From: Armatimonadota bacterium
Lineage (GTDB): Bacteria; Armatimonadota; JADLDR01
Assembly: GCA_020846535.1 (NCBI GenBank)
Contig: JADLDR010000074.1
Span: 1-43,301 of the forward strand
DNA length: 43,301 nt
Direction: 5' to 3'
Shown here: positions 21,480 through 30,169 of the stretch, in pieces
How positions within the stretch are numbered: position 1 is the first letter of the stretch
Layout: each line of letters begins with the position of its first letter
The notes under the pieces: model-generated
The model's database searches: none
The model's input: the letters and a program-made list of their open reading frames with translations, nothing else
Told to the model about the DNA's origin: nothing
Program-made: the position numbers and the translations under genes

Positions 21480-22910
21480 TTATCCGTTTTTTGATCTATG
21501 TTCATTTGTGTTCAAAAAAACAGCTTCCCACTCCTCAATCGCTTTCCCCCGCAATCCCTTCGGGACAGGCTCGCCCATCAGGGTCAGCAGGGAGGGGAGG
21601 ATGTCGTAGATTTCGGCTCCTTCACGGCGGAGGCCGGGGCCTGTCTTGCGGTCGCTCAGGATGAAGAGGCCGTGCTGGGAGTGGTTGGCGTCATCGGGGC
21701 CGGTGTCGTTTTCACGGGTCCAGATGGAGCCGTGTCCGATACTGCCCACCGAGCGCCAGGTCAGGTCTCCGAAATAGACGATGAGATCGGGCGGGATGTT
21801 GCGGCATTCGGTATAGATTTCCTGCGGGCGGAAGACCCTGGTGCCGATGTTTTGGCCTTCCTCATCGGTCAGGGCTTCCAGCCTGGCGATCATCTCGTCC
21901 CGGACCGCCTCGTAATCGGCGGGATCGATCACGCCCTCCGGCTCGCGGCCCCGGGCGTTCAGAAAGAGGCGGCCATAATAGCCCCCGTCCCCCCAGGCCC
22001 GGGTGCGGCTCCAGTCGATATCGGCTTTCTCGATTTTGGTCACGCCCGCTGGAGGCGTTTTCAGGGCCAGGTAGCCTTCTCGGATCAGCCATTCGTTGAA
22101 GCAGATGCCTCCTTCCATTCTTTTGGCCCCGTGGTCGGAGGCGACCAGAATCAGGGCGTCCTCCGGGATGGCGCTCAGGAATCCCCCGATGCGGCTGTCC
22201 AGTTCCCTGTAATAATCGCGGATGGCGTTCTCGTAGGGGTTTCCGGGCTCGTATTTAGGGTGGGTCTGATCGAAATACTTCCAGAAGCCGTGATGGATGC
22301 GGTCCGGCCCCATCTCGATCATCATAAAAAAGTCCCAGGGGTGTTTTTGGGCCAGGTGGGAGGCCAGTTGGAACCGCTGGCGCGTCATAGCGTAGATCTG
22401 GGAGAGGAGGGCTTCCTTGCTGTCCGTGCGGAAATCGCGCACATCGAGCATATAGTCTCCGACCGCCTGCCTGATCTCCTCTTTCAGGGAGGCCGGGTAG
22501 GTATATTCGCTCTCCGTATCGGGAGCCAAAAAGCCGGTGACCAGGAGGCCGTTGACCGGTTTGGGCGGATAGGTCAACGGCTCCCCGACCACGATGACGC
22601 GCCTGTCCCGGGCGGAGAGGATATCCCATAGGGCCGGTTCTCTGACCATGCGGGAGGAGGCGTAATTGAGCTTCCCATAGGAATGATCGGCCCGGTTGCG
22701 GAAGCCGTAGATCCCGAGCCGTCCCGGGTCCTGGCCGGTCATCATGGAAGTCCAAGCCGGGACGGTGATGGGGGGGACGGTGCTTTTGAGGGAGCCGTAA
22801 ATACCGGCCCTCATCAGCGATTGCAGGTTCGGCAGATCGCCGGCCCAGCGGTCGAAGACCAGTTCGGGCGCGGCGCAGTCCAGCCCGATCAGGCATACGC
22901 GTCGGTTCAT
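21480..22910 (-). CDS. Alkaline phosphatase superfamily phosphodiesterase/phosphatase
   Basis: 476 residues; AGGAGAG precedes ATG 22910. Type I phosphodiesterase / nucleotide pyrophosphatase-like fold. The first metal ligand is D11 in LIGLDCAAPELVF; the likely nucleophile is Thr54 in PAWTSMMTG. Further metal sites are in MGPDRIHHGFWKYFD and ALILVASDHGAKR, and a late His ligand in DANHSQHGLFI. No signal peptide. The substrate is probably a phosphodiester or phosphomonoester, but sequence alone does not fix it. It follows the sulfatase-like gene by nine bases in the same direction, so the two are co-transcribed. Relatives often lie in clusters for cell-surface or lipid-linked sugar modification (inference). 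Confidence 0.88.
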   Translation of the reverse strand: MNRRVCLIGLDCAAPELVFDRWAGDLPNLQSLMRAGIYGSLKSTVPPITVPAWTSMMTGQDPGRLGIYGFRNRADHSYGKLNYASSRMVREPALWDILSARDRRVIVVGEPLTYPPKPVNGLLVTGFLAPDTESEYTYPASLKEEIRQAVGDYMLDVRDFRTDSKEALLSQIYAMTRQRFQLASHLAQKHPWDFFMMIEMGPDRIHHGFWKYFDQTHPKYEPGNPYENAIRDYYRELDSRIGGFLSAIPEDALILVASDHGAKRMEGGICFNEWLIREGYLALKTPPAGVTKIEKADIDWSRTRAWGDGGYYGRLFLNARGREPEGVIDPADYEAVRDEMIARLEALTDEEGQNIGTRVFRPQEIYTECRNIPPDLIVYFGDLTWRSVGSIGHGSIWTRENDTGPDDANHSQHGLFILSDRKTGPGLRREGAEIYDILPSLLTLMGEPVPKGLRGKAIEEWEAVFLNTNEHRSKNG

Positions 22911-22919
22911 CGAACTCTC

Positions 22920-24239
22920 CTATATCCCGGCAGGCCGGTGACCGACCTGCCGGAGGGTGATCTCCCGTTCGGCGACCGGATCGGGCAGGCCCGTTTCGCG
23001 CATTCGCTTCCGCACCCAGCCCATCAACTGCGCTTCCATCGCCTGTGCCACCTCCGGGAAATCCCCGGCCCGGTTCGCCTGCTCCCCCGGGTCCTCGGTC
23101 AGGTGGTAGAGTTCCACATCGGGCCGTTTGAATTCGGGCGGCGTTCCCCCGGCCTCCAGGATCAGCTTCCATTCGTGGGTTCTCAGGCCGCGCTTCTTCA
23201 TCCAGGTGCATTCTGTCAGATAAAGCGCATCGCACGTTCCGGTCGAGATGGGGCCGGGCGAAACGGCCATCGGCAGGGCGGACCGGCCCTGCATCCCCTC
23301 GCGGGCCGCCACCGGGCCGAGCCCTGCACAATCAAGAATCGTCGGGGCGACATCCATCAGGCGCACAAACCCTCCGGCCCGATGGCCCGCCAGCACTCTG
23401 CCCGGGCAGCGCATGATCAGAGGGATATGGAGGTTTGTATCATAGAGGCCGTGATGGTCGAACCAGAGGCCGTGTTCGTCCATCTCCTCCCCGTGGTCGG
23501 CGGTCATGATCAGAAGCGTTTCTTCGGTCAGGTTGAGTTCGTCCAGCCGGGTGAAGAGGTGGGACAGGCAGGCGTCCATGTAAGCCACCTCCGCATCATA
23601 CTGCGACTTCGGGAACTCGATATCGGTCACCCCGCCCATCCACTCCGCAAAATACCATTTGAAATTCTCGAACTCCCAGACAGCATCCATAGAGAGGTTG
23701 TCCTCGTCTTTCTCGTTCCCCTCATAGAACATCCGGTCAAAGGGAGGCGGAGGCAGGTAGGGCGTGTGGGCGTCCCAGTAATGCAGGAAGAGGAAAAATG
23801 GCCTGTCCTGCCCGGCGCACCGGTCCAGGACGCTCAACACGGTCTTATTGACCGCCTCTCCTTTGCGCCACGGCTGCCCCGGGTCGGTGGCCCACTGGTA
23901 GCCTTCGTAATGCTCGAACCCCCGGGCGAACCACCGCCCCAGGTTGTCCGCCGCCGCCGTATAATATCCCTCCTCGCGCAGCAGTTCCGACAGGGTGCGA
24001 ATCGCCGGGTCGAGATCGAACTTCGCCCCTTGTGAAACGATCTGATGGGCCATCACATCCTTTCCCGTAAAGAGGGTGGTATGCGCCGGATGGGTCGGGA
24101 TGTGCGTGCTGAAGCACTCCGTAAAAATCGTCCCCTGCCCCGCCGCCCGGTCGATATGCGGGCTGGTCAGCCGGGGATACCCGTAACAACTCAGCCTGTC
24201 CGCCCTGAGCGTGTCCAGGCTGATGAGAATGACGTTCAT
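22920..24239 (-). CDS. Sulfatase-fold hydrolase with Thr in place of the formylglycine residue
   Basis: 439 residues; GGAG six bases before ATG 24239. Clear sulfatase fold: ILISLDTLRADRLSCYGYP (metal Asp9), HIDRAAGQGTIFTECFS, TTLFTGK, LLIMTADHGEEMDEHGLW, DTNLHIPLIMRCPG and RTHEWKLILE. In FGly sulfatases the site is C/S-x-P-x-R before the LTG; here it is T49-H-P-A-H53 before LFTG. Thr cannot become formylglycine, and the Arg is His. By analogy with other members of the superfamily that use Thr (for example LtaS and phosphoethanolamine transferases), a phosphatase, phosphodiesterase or phosphotransferase is more likely than a sulfatase. No signal peptide or membrane helices. Confidence 0.87.
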   Translation of the reverse strand: MNVILISLDTLRADRLSCYGYPRLTSPHIDRAAGQGTIFTECFSTHIPTHPAHTTLFTGKDVMAHQIVSQGAKFDLDPAIRTLSELLREEGYYTAAADNLGRWFARGFEHYEGYQWATDPGQPWRKGEAVNKTVLSVLDRCAGQDRPFFLFLHYWDAHTPYLPPPPFDRMFYEGNEKDEDNLSMDAVWEFENFKWYFAEWMGGVTDIEFPKSQYDAEVAYMDACLSHLFTRLDELNLTEETLLIMTADHGEEMDEHGLWFDHHGLYDTNLHIPLIMRCPGRVLAGHRAGGFVRLMDVAPTILDCAGLGPVAAREGMQGRSALPMAVSPGPISTGTCDALYLTECTWMKKRGLRTHEWKLILEAGGTPPEFKRPDVELYHLTEDPGEQANRAGDFPEVAQAMEAQLMGWVRKRMRETGLPDPVAEREITLRQVGHRPAGI

Positions 24240-24260
24240 TCCGTTCTCCTTGAGGCGAGG

Positions 24261-24417
24261 GGGGATAGGGGTCAGGGTATAGGGTATAGAAAACGGGCTG
24301 TGCGGTTTGCGGCAGCTTTCACCTTACGCCCAAACACCTTACAGTGGCGTATAGGCACAGCCTCAGCCTCAGCCTCAGCCCGTTTTCCACTCTATACCCT
24401 GACCCCTATCCCCTATC
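24261..24417. repeat. Inverted repeat, type C (TATACCCTGACCCCTATCCCC)
   Basis: The left arm 24261-24300 (GGGGATAGGGGTCAGGGTATA, then GAAAACGGGCTG) is nearly the reverse complement of 24376-24415 (CAGCCCGTTTTC, then TATACCCTGACCCCTATCCCC). The loop contains a four-fold GCCTCA repeat. A degenerate relative lies at 42069-42160. It separates the nitrilase gene from the sulfatase-like gene. Confidence 0.8.
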
Positions 24418-24419
24418 CC

Positions 24420-25427
24420 CTACTCCCTAACCCTGATGCTGGCCGAGATCACCTCTTCCCTGTCCGGGGCGGCGGCGCGGGCCAGATAGCCGCTTTTGTC
24501 CGGGGTGAGAGAGGAAGGGGCGTAGATTCCGGAGATGCCGGCGAAGGGCAGGTCCAGGAATTGGCCGACAGCGCAGCTCTGAAGGCCGTAAGCGCCGGTT
24601 TCCTGAACCCGCGCCCAGAGGCTGAGCTTCATGTTGTCCGCCACCGCGTCCGTCCAGGCTTCCGGGTTGGCGGTCGGGCCGATGAGGATGTCAGCCCCCA
24701 GGCGCTTGAGCCGGTCGGCTATGGAGGCGTCCCAGCAGTCGGCGCAGATGGAAATGCCGATCCGGCCGATGGGCGTCTTGAAAACCTTCAGGGCGTCCGC
24801 CTTGCCGGGAGACAGATCCAGCCCTTCCGCCTGTTCCAGAGGGATCAGGTTCACTTTTTTTTGCGTGCCGACGGTCTGGCCCTGCGGCCCGAACAAGTAG
24901 GCGACATTGTAAACCGCCCCGTTGTCCTCTTTCGGGTCGGGCAGGAGGACGCTGCCTGCGGCGATGCAGACCTTGTAGCGCCGGGCCGCGCTCGCGAAGG
25001 TATTTTCATAGATCGAGCGGATGCGAGCCGCTCTCAGCAGCAGGAGGGCGCGCGACGGGCTGACCCGATACTGGTTCAGGTAATAGGGCAGCTCGCGCAT
25101 GTAGCGGCCCAGAATCTTTTCGGTGGCCTCACGCAGCGTTCTGGCGTCCTTGACGAGCGCGTAGTCATCGATGGCCACCAGAAGCGCCCCGATGTCTTCC
25201 GGGAAGGCCACCAGGGACGGCTTGCCTTTGGCCGCCTGCTTCATATACCCTTCTATCGCGGACTTGAAATCGTCTGCCGACCTGTACCACCGCATCCGCG
25301 CCTGCACGACAGACACCTTCACGACCTGGCCTGACTCTGCTGTCATGGCGGCTCCTGATACAAGGGTTAGGGCAAGGGCCGCAGCGGCCCCCAAGGCCAG
25401 ATGCTTCACTGCAAGTCTTTCACGCAT
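24420..25427 (-). CDS. Exported carbon-nitrogen hydrolase (nitrilase superfamily)
   Basis: 335 residues from ATG 25427 (GAAGG eight bases upstream), overlapping the aminotransferase end by 22 bases. Signal peptide LALGAAAALALTLVSGAA, which is unusual for a superfamily that is mostly cytoplasmic. Catalytic triad: Glu77 (VAFPED), Lys191 (TQKKVNL), Cys228 (GISICADCWD). Between Glu and Lys there is an extra helical segment, about residues 82-145 (DDYALVKDARTLREATEKIL, PYYLNQYRVSPSRAL), longer than in typical amidases. The superfamily hydrolyses or condenses amides and nitriles, and some members are N-acyltransferases. An exported member acting on an amino sugar or envelope amide would fit its aminotransferase neighbour (inference). 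Confidence 0.85.
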   Translation of the reverse strand: MRERLAVKHLALGAAAALALTLVSGAAMTAESGQVVKVSVVQARMRWYRSADDFKSAIEGYMKQAAKGKPSLVAFPEDIGALLVAIDDYALVKDARTLREATEKILGRYMRELPYYLNQYRVSPSRALLLLRAARIRSIYENTFASAARRYKVCIAAGSVLLPDPKEDNGAVYNVAYLFGPQGQTVGTQKKVNLIPLEQAEGLDLSPGKADALKVFKTPIGRIGISICADCWDASIADRLKRLGADILIGPTANPEAWTDAVADNMKLSLWARVQETGAYGLQSCAVGQFLDLPFAGISGIYAPSSLTPDKSGYLARAAAPDREEVISASIRVRE

Positions 25428-26638
25428 TCTTTCACCTTCCGGGCCGCCTCCAGCACCAGCCTGGCTCCCGCACCGTCGCCCAGAAGGTAAGGATGACCGA
25501 TGGTGACCTGGCAGGCCGCCCACTTTTCGGAATGAGGCAGGCGAAGAGAAGGGTAATCGGGAACGGGGATCCCGGGCGGCAGGAGCGGCTTCAGGTTGTC
25601 GGGCAGGAAGGCCGGTTCCCTGTAGAGCGGGCGGGCGTAGCCTGCGCCGACCCAGCCGACCCCTTCGGCCTGCATTGCCGATATGAAGCGATCCCGGGAG
25701 CAGCCGAAGGCTTCGGCGTCGAAATTCAGCACCAGAAAGTAGCAGCCGCGCCGGGTCAGCCGTTCATCGGCGGGCTGGCGGCTCAGGCCGGGGATATTAT
25801 CCAGTTCCCCCTCCAGCCAGAGGCCGTTCCGGTGGCGTTCCTCGGCCTGCTGCGAGAAGCGGGAGAACTGAGACAAAAGCAGAGCGCCCTGAAGACCTCC
25901 CATCCGGCAGTTGGAGGCGGAGATGTAGTGGTCGTAACTCGCCTGGCCGGTGCGCCGCCCGATGTTCCGCATCAGGGCGACTTTCTCGAACAGGGCTTCA
26001 TCATCGGTCAGGACGATCCCGCCTTCCCCGGCCACCAGGGACTTGCTGTGCTGGAAAGAGAAGCTGCCGAAATGCCCCAGCGACCCTGCCCCTTTGCCCC
26101 GCCAGGCCGAACCCTGGGCATGAGCGCAGTCCTCCACCACCAGCAGATGATGCCGCATCGCGGCGGGCAGGACAGCATCCATATCCGCCATATACCCCCC
26201 GTAATGGACGGCGATGACGGCGCGTGTCCGGGGCGTGACGGCAGCCTCCAGAGCCACCGCATCGATCTGGGCCGTTCTGGGATCGACATCGACAAATACC
26301 GGCACGGCCCCTACGGAAACGATGGCCGAAGCGGTCGCCACAAAGGTGATGGCCGGAACCAGCACCTCGTCTCCGGGCCGCACGCCCCCGGCCCTCAAGG
26401 AAAGCTCCAGGCTAACCGTGCCGTTGGCGACCGCCACACCGTACCGGGCATCGTGATATTCGGCAAAGCCCTTCTCGAAAAGAGTGTTGGGCAGGTTTTC
26501 GTCACCGATCCCGCCCCAGTAATTATCCCGGAGCGCCTTGAGGACAGCCGCCTCGTCTTCCGGGCGCAACTTCGGCCATGCGAACTCGCGCAGCCCCTCC
26601 GCTGCCTGCGGCCCGCTGTGAATCGCCAGTTTGGACAT
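25406..26638 (-). CDS. DegT/DnrJ/EryC1/StrS family PLP-dependent aminotransferase
   Basis: 410 residues from ATG 26638 (GAGGGG eight bases upstream). Fold-type I aminotransferase acting on keto-sugars, usually nucleotide-linked: FAWPKLRPEDEAAVLKAL, YGVAVANGTVSLELSLRAGG, GDEVLVPAITFVATASAI, VFVDVDP, VVEDCAHAQGS (Asp binds the pyridine ring), SFSFQHSKSLVAGEGG (the PLP Lys in HSKS), and GGLQGALLL. The C-terminal half is complete. This family makes amino sugars for surface polysaccharides, 3-amino-5-hydroxybenzoate and similar compounds. No sugar nucleotide genes are adjacent. First gene of a leftward group with the exported nitrilase. Cytoplasmic. Confidence 0.93.
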   Translation of the reverse strand: MSKLAIHSGPQAAEGLREFAWPKLRPEDEAAVLKALRDNYWGGIGDENLPNTLFEKGFAEYHDARYGVAVANGTVSLELSLRAGGVRPGDEVLVPAITFVATASAIVSVGAVPVFVDVDPRTAQIDAVALEAAVTPRTRAVIAVHYGGYMADMDAVLPAAMRHHLLVVEDCAHAQGSAWRGKGAGSLGHFGSFSFQHSKSLVAGEGGIVLTDDEALFEKVALMRNIGRRTGQASYDHYISASNCRMGGLQGALLLSQFSRFSQQAEERHRNGLWLEGELDNIPGLSRQPADERLTRRGCYFLVLNFDAEAFGCSRDRFISAMQAEGVGWVGAGYARPLYREPAFLPDNLKPLLPPGIPVPDYPSLRLPHSEKWAACQVTIGHPYLLGDGAGARLVLEAARKVKECVKDLQ

Positions 26639-26727
26639 GAACGTATCCCCCTCGAAACAATCGCTGGAGGTATTTTTCAACGGCGCAAAGGGGATTTCCT
26701 GCCCGGTTCGGTTTTGATGAGGCATAT

Positions 26728-26759
26728 AAAAACCCCGGCATAGTTTGCGTCGCCGGGGA
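26728..26759 (-). terminator. Intrinsic terminator of pseudopilin gene 1
   Basis: On the minus strand CCCCGGC (26758-26752) pairs with GCCGGGG (26739-26733) and is followed by TTTTT. It lies about 70 bases after the broken gene's stop. Confidence 0.85.
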
Positions 26760-26829
26760 TTGCATTGCCTTAGCGCCCATCAGAGTTCGACAGGACCGTT
26801 CCGAATTAATATACGTAGCTACCGGTTGC

Positions 26830-27538
26830 CTACAGGCCCTCCGAGTTGTTCACCTTGTCGTACCCATCGCGGAATACGACATTGCAAAGGCATTTGTCCT
26901 GGTCCAGAATCGGCCCGCCCAGCCCGGTGTGGTTGACGCCCCAGAAGGACAGCACATCATTATACGGGCGGCCCTGATACCCCCAGCCCCCCTTATCTCT
27001 GCAACAGGCAAGCGGTCTCAGGTAGGCATTCGTATCACAGGTAGGCATTCGTATCATTGGAAGCCCACTCTGTGATGTGCGCGGCTCGCGCAGGTTTCCC
27101 GATGTCGGCCAACTTCCTGTTTTTCGCCAGCCCGCTGAGAACATAGTTCGTGCTTTTCGGGAAGAGTTGTGTGGAGTCTCCGTTGGTCACTACGCTCCAG
27201 CTTTTGGCCGTGCTGGGGCATTGCCGAACCCGGACGCTTTTGACATACGGGGCCAGACGGACGACCCAGGCAAAGGGACAGTTGTTCAGGGCGGCCTCAT
27301 CGAAGAAACCGAGGAAGCAGCAGTTTCCAGGCTGGTCGGGCAGGGTCTCGTTGTAGTCCTGGGTGTACATCATCAACGCATTGCCCACCTGCTTCATATT
27401 GGACAGGCAGGAGATCGGGTGTACCTTATCGCGAGCGCGGGCGAAAACCGGAAAGAGAATGGCCGCCAGAATCGCAATGATCGCAATGACAACAAGCAGC
27501 TCAATGAGTGTGAAGCCTTTCCTCCGTTGTAGCATCAT
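26830..27538 (-). pseudogene. Type IV pseudopilin-like protein, broken by a 19-bp duplication
   Basis: ATG 27538 or 27535 (GAAGAG upstream). The N-terminus [14 protein letters not shown] has the prepilin peptidase site (G before F, Glu at +5) and the hydrophobic helix, then [40 protein letters not shown], and a Cys-containing globular part. At 27038 the frame shifts: the first frame ends ASNDTNAYL-stop at 27035, and the neighbouring frame carries DTNAYLRPLACC onward to GGPILDQDKCLCNVVFRDGYD at 26830. The cause is an exact 19-bp tandem repeat. Removing one copy restores a protein of about 230 residues, close to the intact paralogue at 27718-28455. The family is the DUF1559-like, H-x9-DG-type exported pseudopilin group. 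Probably inactive, unless the duplication is a reversible switch. Confidence 0.85.
27019..27056. repeat. Perfect 19-bp tandem duplication causing the frameshift
   Basis: CAGGTAGGCATTCGTATCA is present twice without a gap (27019-27037, 27038-27056). Nineteen is not a multiple of three, so the second unit shifts the frame and brings a stop in at once. Confidence 0.95.
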
Positions 27539-27661
27539 TGTCTCTTCTTTTGTTATCGAAACGATAGTCATGTTGTCTTGTTGAGCCTAGCGAACTGCAT
27601 CGCCTCCTTCCATGACTCATTTGAAAATGCTGCCAATTGCTTCACAGTAAACCGGGCGAAG

Positions 27662-27694
27662 AAAAACTCCCGGCATCGAAACCGATGCCGGGAG
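27662..27694 (-). terminator. Intrinsic terminator of pseudopilin gene 2
   Basis: Minus strand CTCCCGGCATCG (27694-27683), a four-base loop, CGATGCCGGGAG (27678-27667), then TTTTT (27666-27662). A perfect 12-bp stem 24 bases after the stop. Confidence 0.93.
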
Positions 27695-27717
27695 CGGGTA
27701 TCCTTCTTGGTCGAAAA

Positions 27718-28455
27718 TTAAAATAAATAAAGATCGGTCGTCCAGAGCCGTTTCGGGTTGTAGTTCTTGGCGTGTCCGTCGGCGAAGACAACGTTATACA
27801 TGCACTGGCCGTTATCGATGATAGGGCCTCCGAGTCCCATGTGCTGGACTCCCCAGAAGGAAGGAACATTGTTCCACGGCTGGCCGCCCTTGCCGAAGCA
27901 TTCGTTTCCCTTGTTGCACCCGACAGGGCGGGTGTAGGCATGGGGGTCGTTCGTGGCCCACTCGGTAATGTAAACCGCCCGAGCCGGTTCTTTGATGGCC
28001 GCCATGGTGCGGTTCATGACCAGGGCGCTGATCACATAGTTGGATGTTCTGGGCCACTGCTGGGCAGAGTCTTCATTGGACACATTGGACCAGGAATTGG
28101 TGGCGCTGGGACATTGCCAGACCCGCGTGTTCTTGATATAAGGGCTGACGCGGATGATCCAGGCGATATTGCCGTCCGCGATCTGCGCGGGATCGGCATA
28201 GTTGGGGACACAGCACCCTCCCTGGCTTCCGGCAACGCCGCTGTTCTTGCCGTTATCGGGCAGGGTTTCATCATAGTCCTGCGCGTACATCATCAGCCCC
28301 AGGCCGACCTGCTTCATGTTGGAGAGGCACGAGATCATACGGGCCTTCTCCCGCGCTCGCGCAAAAACGGGGAAGAGGATCGCCGCGAGAATCGCGATGA
28401 TCGCAATGACCACAAGCAACTCAATCAAGGTGAACCCTTTTCTCTGAAACCTCAT
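27718..28455 (-). CDS. Type IV pseudopilin-like (prepilin N-terminal cleavage, DUF1559-like) protein
   Basis: 245 residues; GGAG precedes ATG 28455. [14 protein letters not shown] is a prepilin peptidase site followed by a long hydrophobic helix, then [40 protein letters not shown]. The globular part has Cys pairs ([11 protein letters not shown]) and ends with [24 protein letters not shown], an H-x-GG...DGH signature known from large pseudopilin families of Planctomycetota, Lentisphaerota and Armatimonadota. Probably cleaved, N-methylated and assembled at the inner membrane or exported by a type II/IV pilus machine, none of which is encoded here. Consensus promoter upstream, terminator downstream: a stand-alone unit. 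Its paralogue downstream is broken. Confidence 0.9.
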   Translation of the reverse strand: MRFQRKGFTLIELLVVIAIIAILAAILFPVFARAREKARMISCLSNMKQVGLGLMMYAQDYDETLPDNGKNSGVAGSQGGCCVPNYADPAQIADGNIAWIIRVSPYIKNTRVWQCPSATNSWSNVSNEDSAQQWPRTSNYVISALVMNRTMAAIKEPARAVYITEWATNDPHAYTRPVGCNKGNECFGKGGQPWNNVPSFWGVQHMGLGGPIIDNGQCMYNVVFADGHAKNYNPKRLWTTDLYLF

Positions 28456-28532
28456 CGTTTTCTCCTTTTTGGGACAACGAAAAATGTGGCGCTACAAGAA
28501 TGATACCCCTCCTTTCACCTGACTTGTACTAT

Positions 28533-28561
28533 ATGATAACAAGAAATCGTTTTTATGTCAA
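28533..28561 (-). promoter_or_regulatory. sigma70 promoter of pseudopilin gene 2
   Basis: Minus strand TTGACA (28561-28556), 17-base spacer, TATCAT (28538-28533). About 78 bases before the ATG, leaving a leader of roughly 70 nt. It lies in the most AT-rich stretch of the window's right half. Confidence 0.82.
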
Positions 28562-28717
28562 TATTTTTACCCTGAAAATCGCTATATTTTGTATCTCCAG
28601 CACGGGATTATCCGGCCCAGACAGGATGGAGGATTTCAGCCCATCTCCACCGAAACCCTATAGCAGCGAGCAAAAAAACGATATACGGGAGGTGGCTCCC
28701 GAAACCGGAGTTTTTCC

Positions 28718-30157
28718 ATGGTCAAACCAGTGGTGGCTATCGTAGGGCGGCCCAATGTGGGGAAATCCACCCTTTTCAACCGGATTGTCGGCTCCCGGAT
28801 CGCAGTGGTGGAGAATACCCCCGGCATCACCCGAGACCGGATCTATGCGGATGCGGAGTGGACGGGCGTTCCCTTCACCCTGATCGATACGGGCGGCATC
28901 CTGACCGACGACCCGGACCCCCTGAAGGTTCAGGTGCGCGTCCAGGCGGAAGCGGCGATGGAAGAGGCCGATGTCATCCTCTTCGTGGTGGACACCATCG
29001 AGGGACTGACCCCGATGGACCGGGATGTCGCCGACTTCTTGAGACGGTCGCAGAAGCCTGTGCTGGTGGTCGCCAACAAAGTCGAAAACCGGCGCGTGGA
29101 GGACAATGCGGCTGAGTTTTACTCCCTGGGCTTCAAAGACCTCCATACCACCTCCTCCATTCACGGGCACGGGGTGGCCGACCTTCTGGATGCGATAGTG
29201 GCCCTGCTGCCGGAGCCGGGGCCTGAAGAAGAGGAAGAGGATGTCATCAAGGCGGCCATCATCGGGCGGCCCAATGTAGGGAAATCCTCTCTTTTGAACG
29301 CCATTCTGGGCGAGGACAGGGCCGTGGTGAGCGATATCCCCGGGACCACCCGGGACGCGGTGGATACGCCCTTCGAGCATGAGGGCCAGAAGATCGTCCT
29401 CATCGACACCGCCGGGATCCGGCGGGCAGGGAAGGTGCAGGGGTCGGTGGAATACTACACCGTCATCCGGGCGGTGCAGGCCATCGAACGTTGCGATGTG
29501 GCGCTTCTGGTCATCGACGCCTCCGCCGGATTGCTCGATGGGGACAAGCGGATCGGCGGATTCGCCCATGAAGCGGGGAAAGCCTGCGTGCTGGTCATCA
29601 ACAAGTGGGATGCCGTAGCCTCGCAGTTCGAAACCGAATCGGAATCCAATTCATACAAAGCCAAATACATCGCCGATGTGCGCCAGCCGATCCCCTTCCT
29701 GGACTATGCCCCGGCGGTCTTCACTTCCTCCACCGAAAAATACCACATCCGGCGGGTGCTGAATCTGGCCCTGGAGGTAACGGCCAACTACCGCCGCCAG
29801 GTGCCGACCGTCGAGGTCTCTCAGGCGATCCACGACGCCGTGAGCGCCCACCCGCTCAAAAGCAAAGGCAAGCAGATGCGCTTCTATCATGCCACCATGT
29901 CCCGGGCCGCCCCCCCCACCGTCACCCTCTATGTGGACGACCCCGGCCTGATGCACTTTTCCTATGAGCGTTACCTGGCGAACCGGCTGCGGGAGGCGTT
30001 CGATTTCAGGGGGACGCCGCTCCGCTTCCAGCTTCGCAAGGGGCGCGGCATGCGCGACCCCGCCTATCGGGACGCCCCTCAAAAAAGCGGCCCCAGCCGC
30101 CGCAAAGACGCCCCAGATGCGGAGGAGTCCGACCGCCCTTCCGAGAACAATGGCTGA
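28718..30157 (+). CDS. der: Ribosome biogenesis GTPase Der (EngA)
   Basis: 479 residues; GGAG lies upstream of ATG 28718. Two tandem GTPase domains and a C-terminal KH-like domain, the layout unique to Der, which helps mature the 50S subunit. Domain 1 has the P-loop GRPNVGKST at 10-18, DTGG switch II, and NKVE at 120-123 where NKxD is usual. Domain 2 has GRPNVGKSS at 183-191, DTAG and NKWD. The KH-like part includes TVEVSQAIHDAVSAHPLKSK and GTPLRFQLRKG. A basic, Ser/Pro-rich tail follows. It is followed by plsY after 12 bases, a common bacterial neighbour. Confidence 0.96.
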   Translation: MVKPVVAIVGRPNVGKSTLFNRIVGSRIAVVENTPGITRDRIYADAEWTGVPFTLIDTGGILTDDPDPLKVQVRVQAEAAMEEADVILFVVDTIEGLTPMDRDVADFLRRSQKPVLVVANKVENRRVEDNAAEFYSLGFKDLHTTSSIHGHGVADLLDAIVALLPEPGPEEEEEDVIKAAIIGRPNVGKSSLLNAILGEDRAVVSDIPGTTRDAVDTPFEHEGQKIVLIDTAGIRRAGKVQGSVEYYTVIRAVQAIERCDVALLVIDASAGLLDGDKRIGGFAHEAGKACVLVINKWDAVASQFETESESNSYKAKYIADVRQPIPFLDYAPAVFTSSTEKYHIRRVLNLALEVTANYRRQVPTVEVSQAIHDAVSAHPLKSKGKQMRFYHATMSRAAPPTVTLYVDDPGLMHFSYERYLANRLREAFDFRGTPLRFQLRKGRGMRDPAYRDAPQKSGPSRRKDAPDAEESDRPSENNG

Positions 30158-30169
30158 GGAGCGATTCTG

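Noticed and set aside
22920-24239. Calling the gene a sulfatase activated by the SUMF-domain protein at 3.8 kb
   Set aside because: The modifiable Cys/Ser is Thr, and the SUMF-domain protein lacks the FGE Cys; neither partner has the needed residue.
24350-24385. A CRISPR-like short repeat (GCCTCA four times)
   Set aside because: Six-base units without spacers inside an inverted repeat; no array and no cas genes anywhere in the window.
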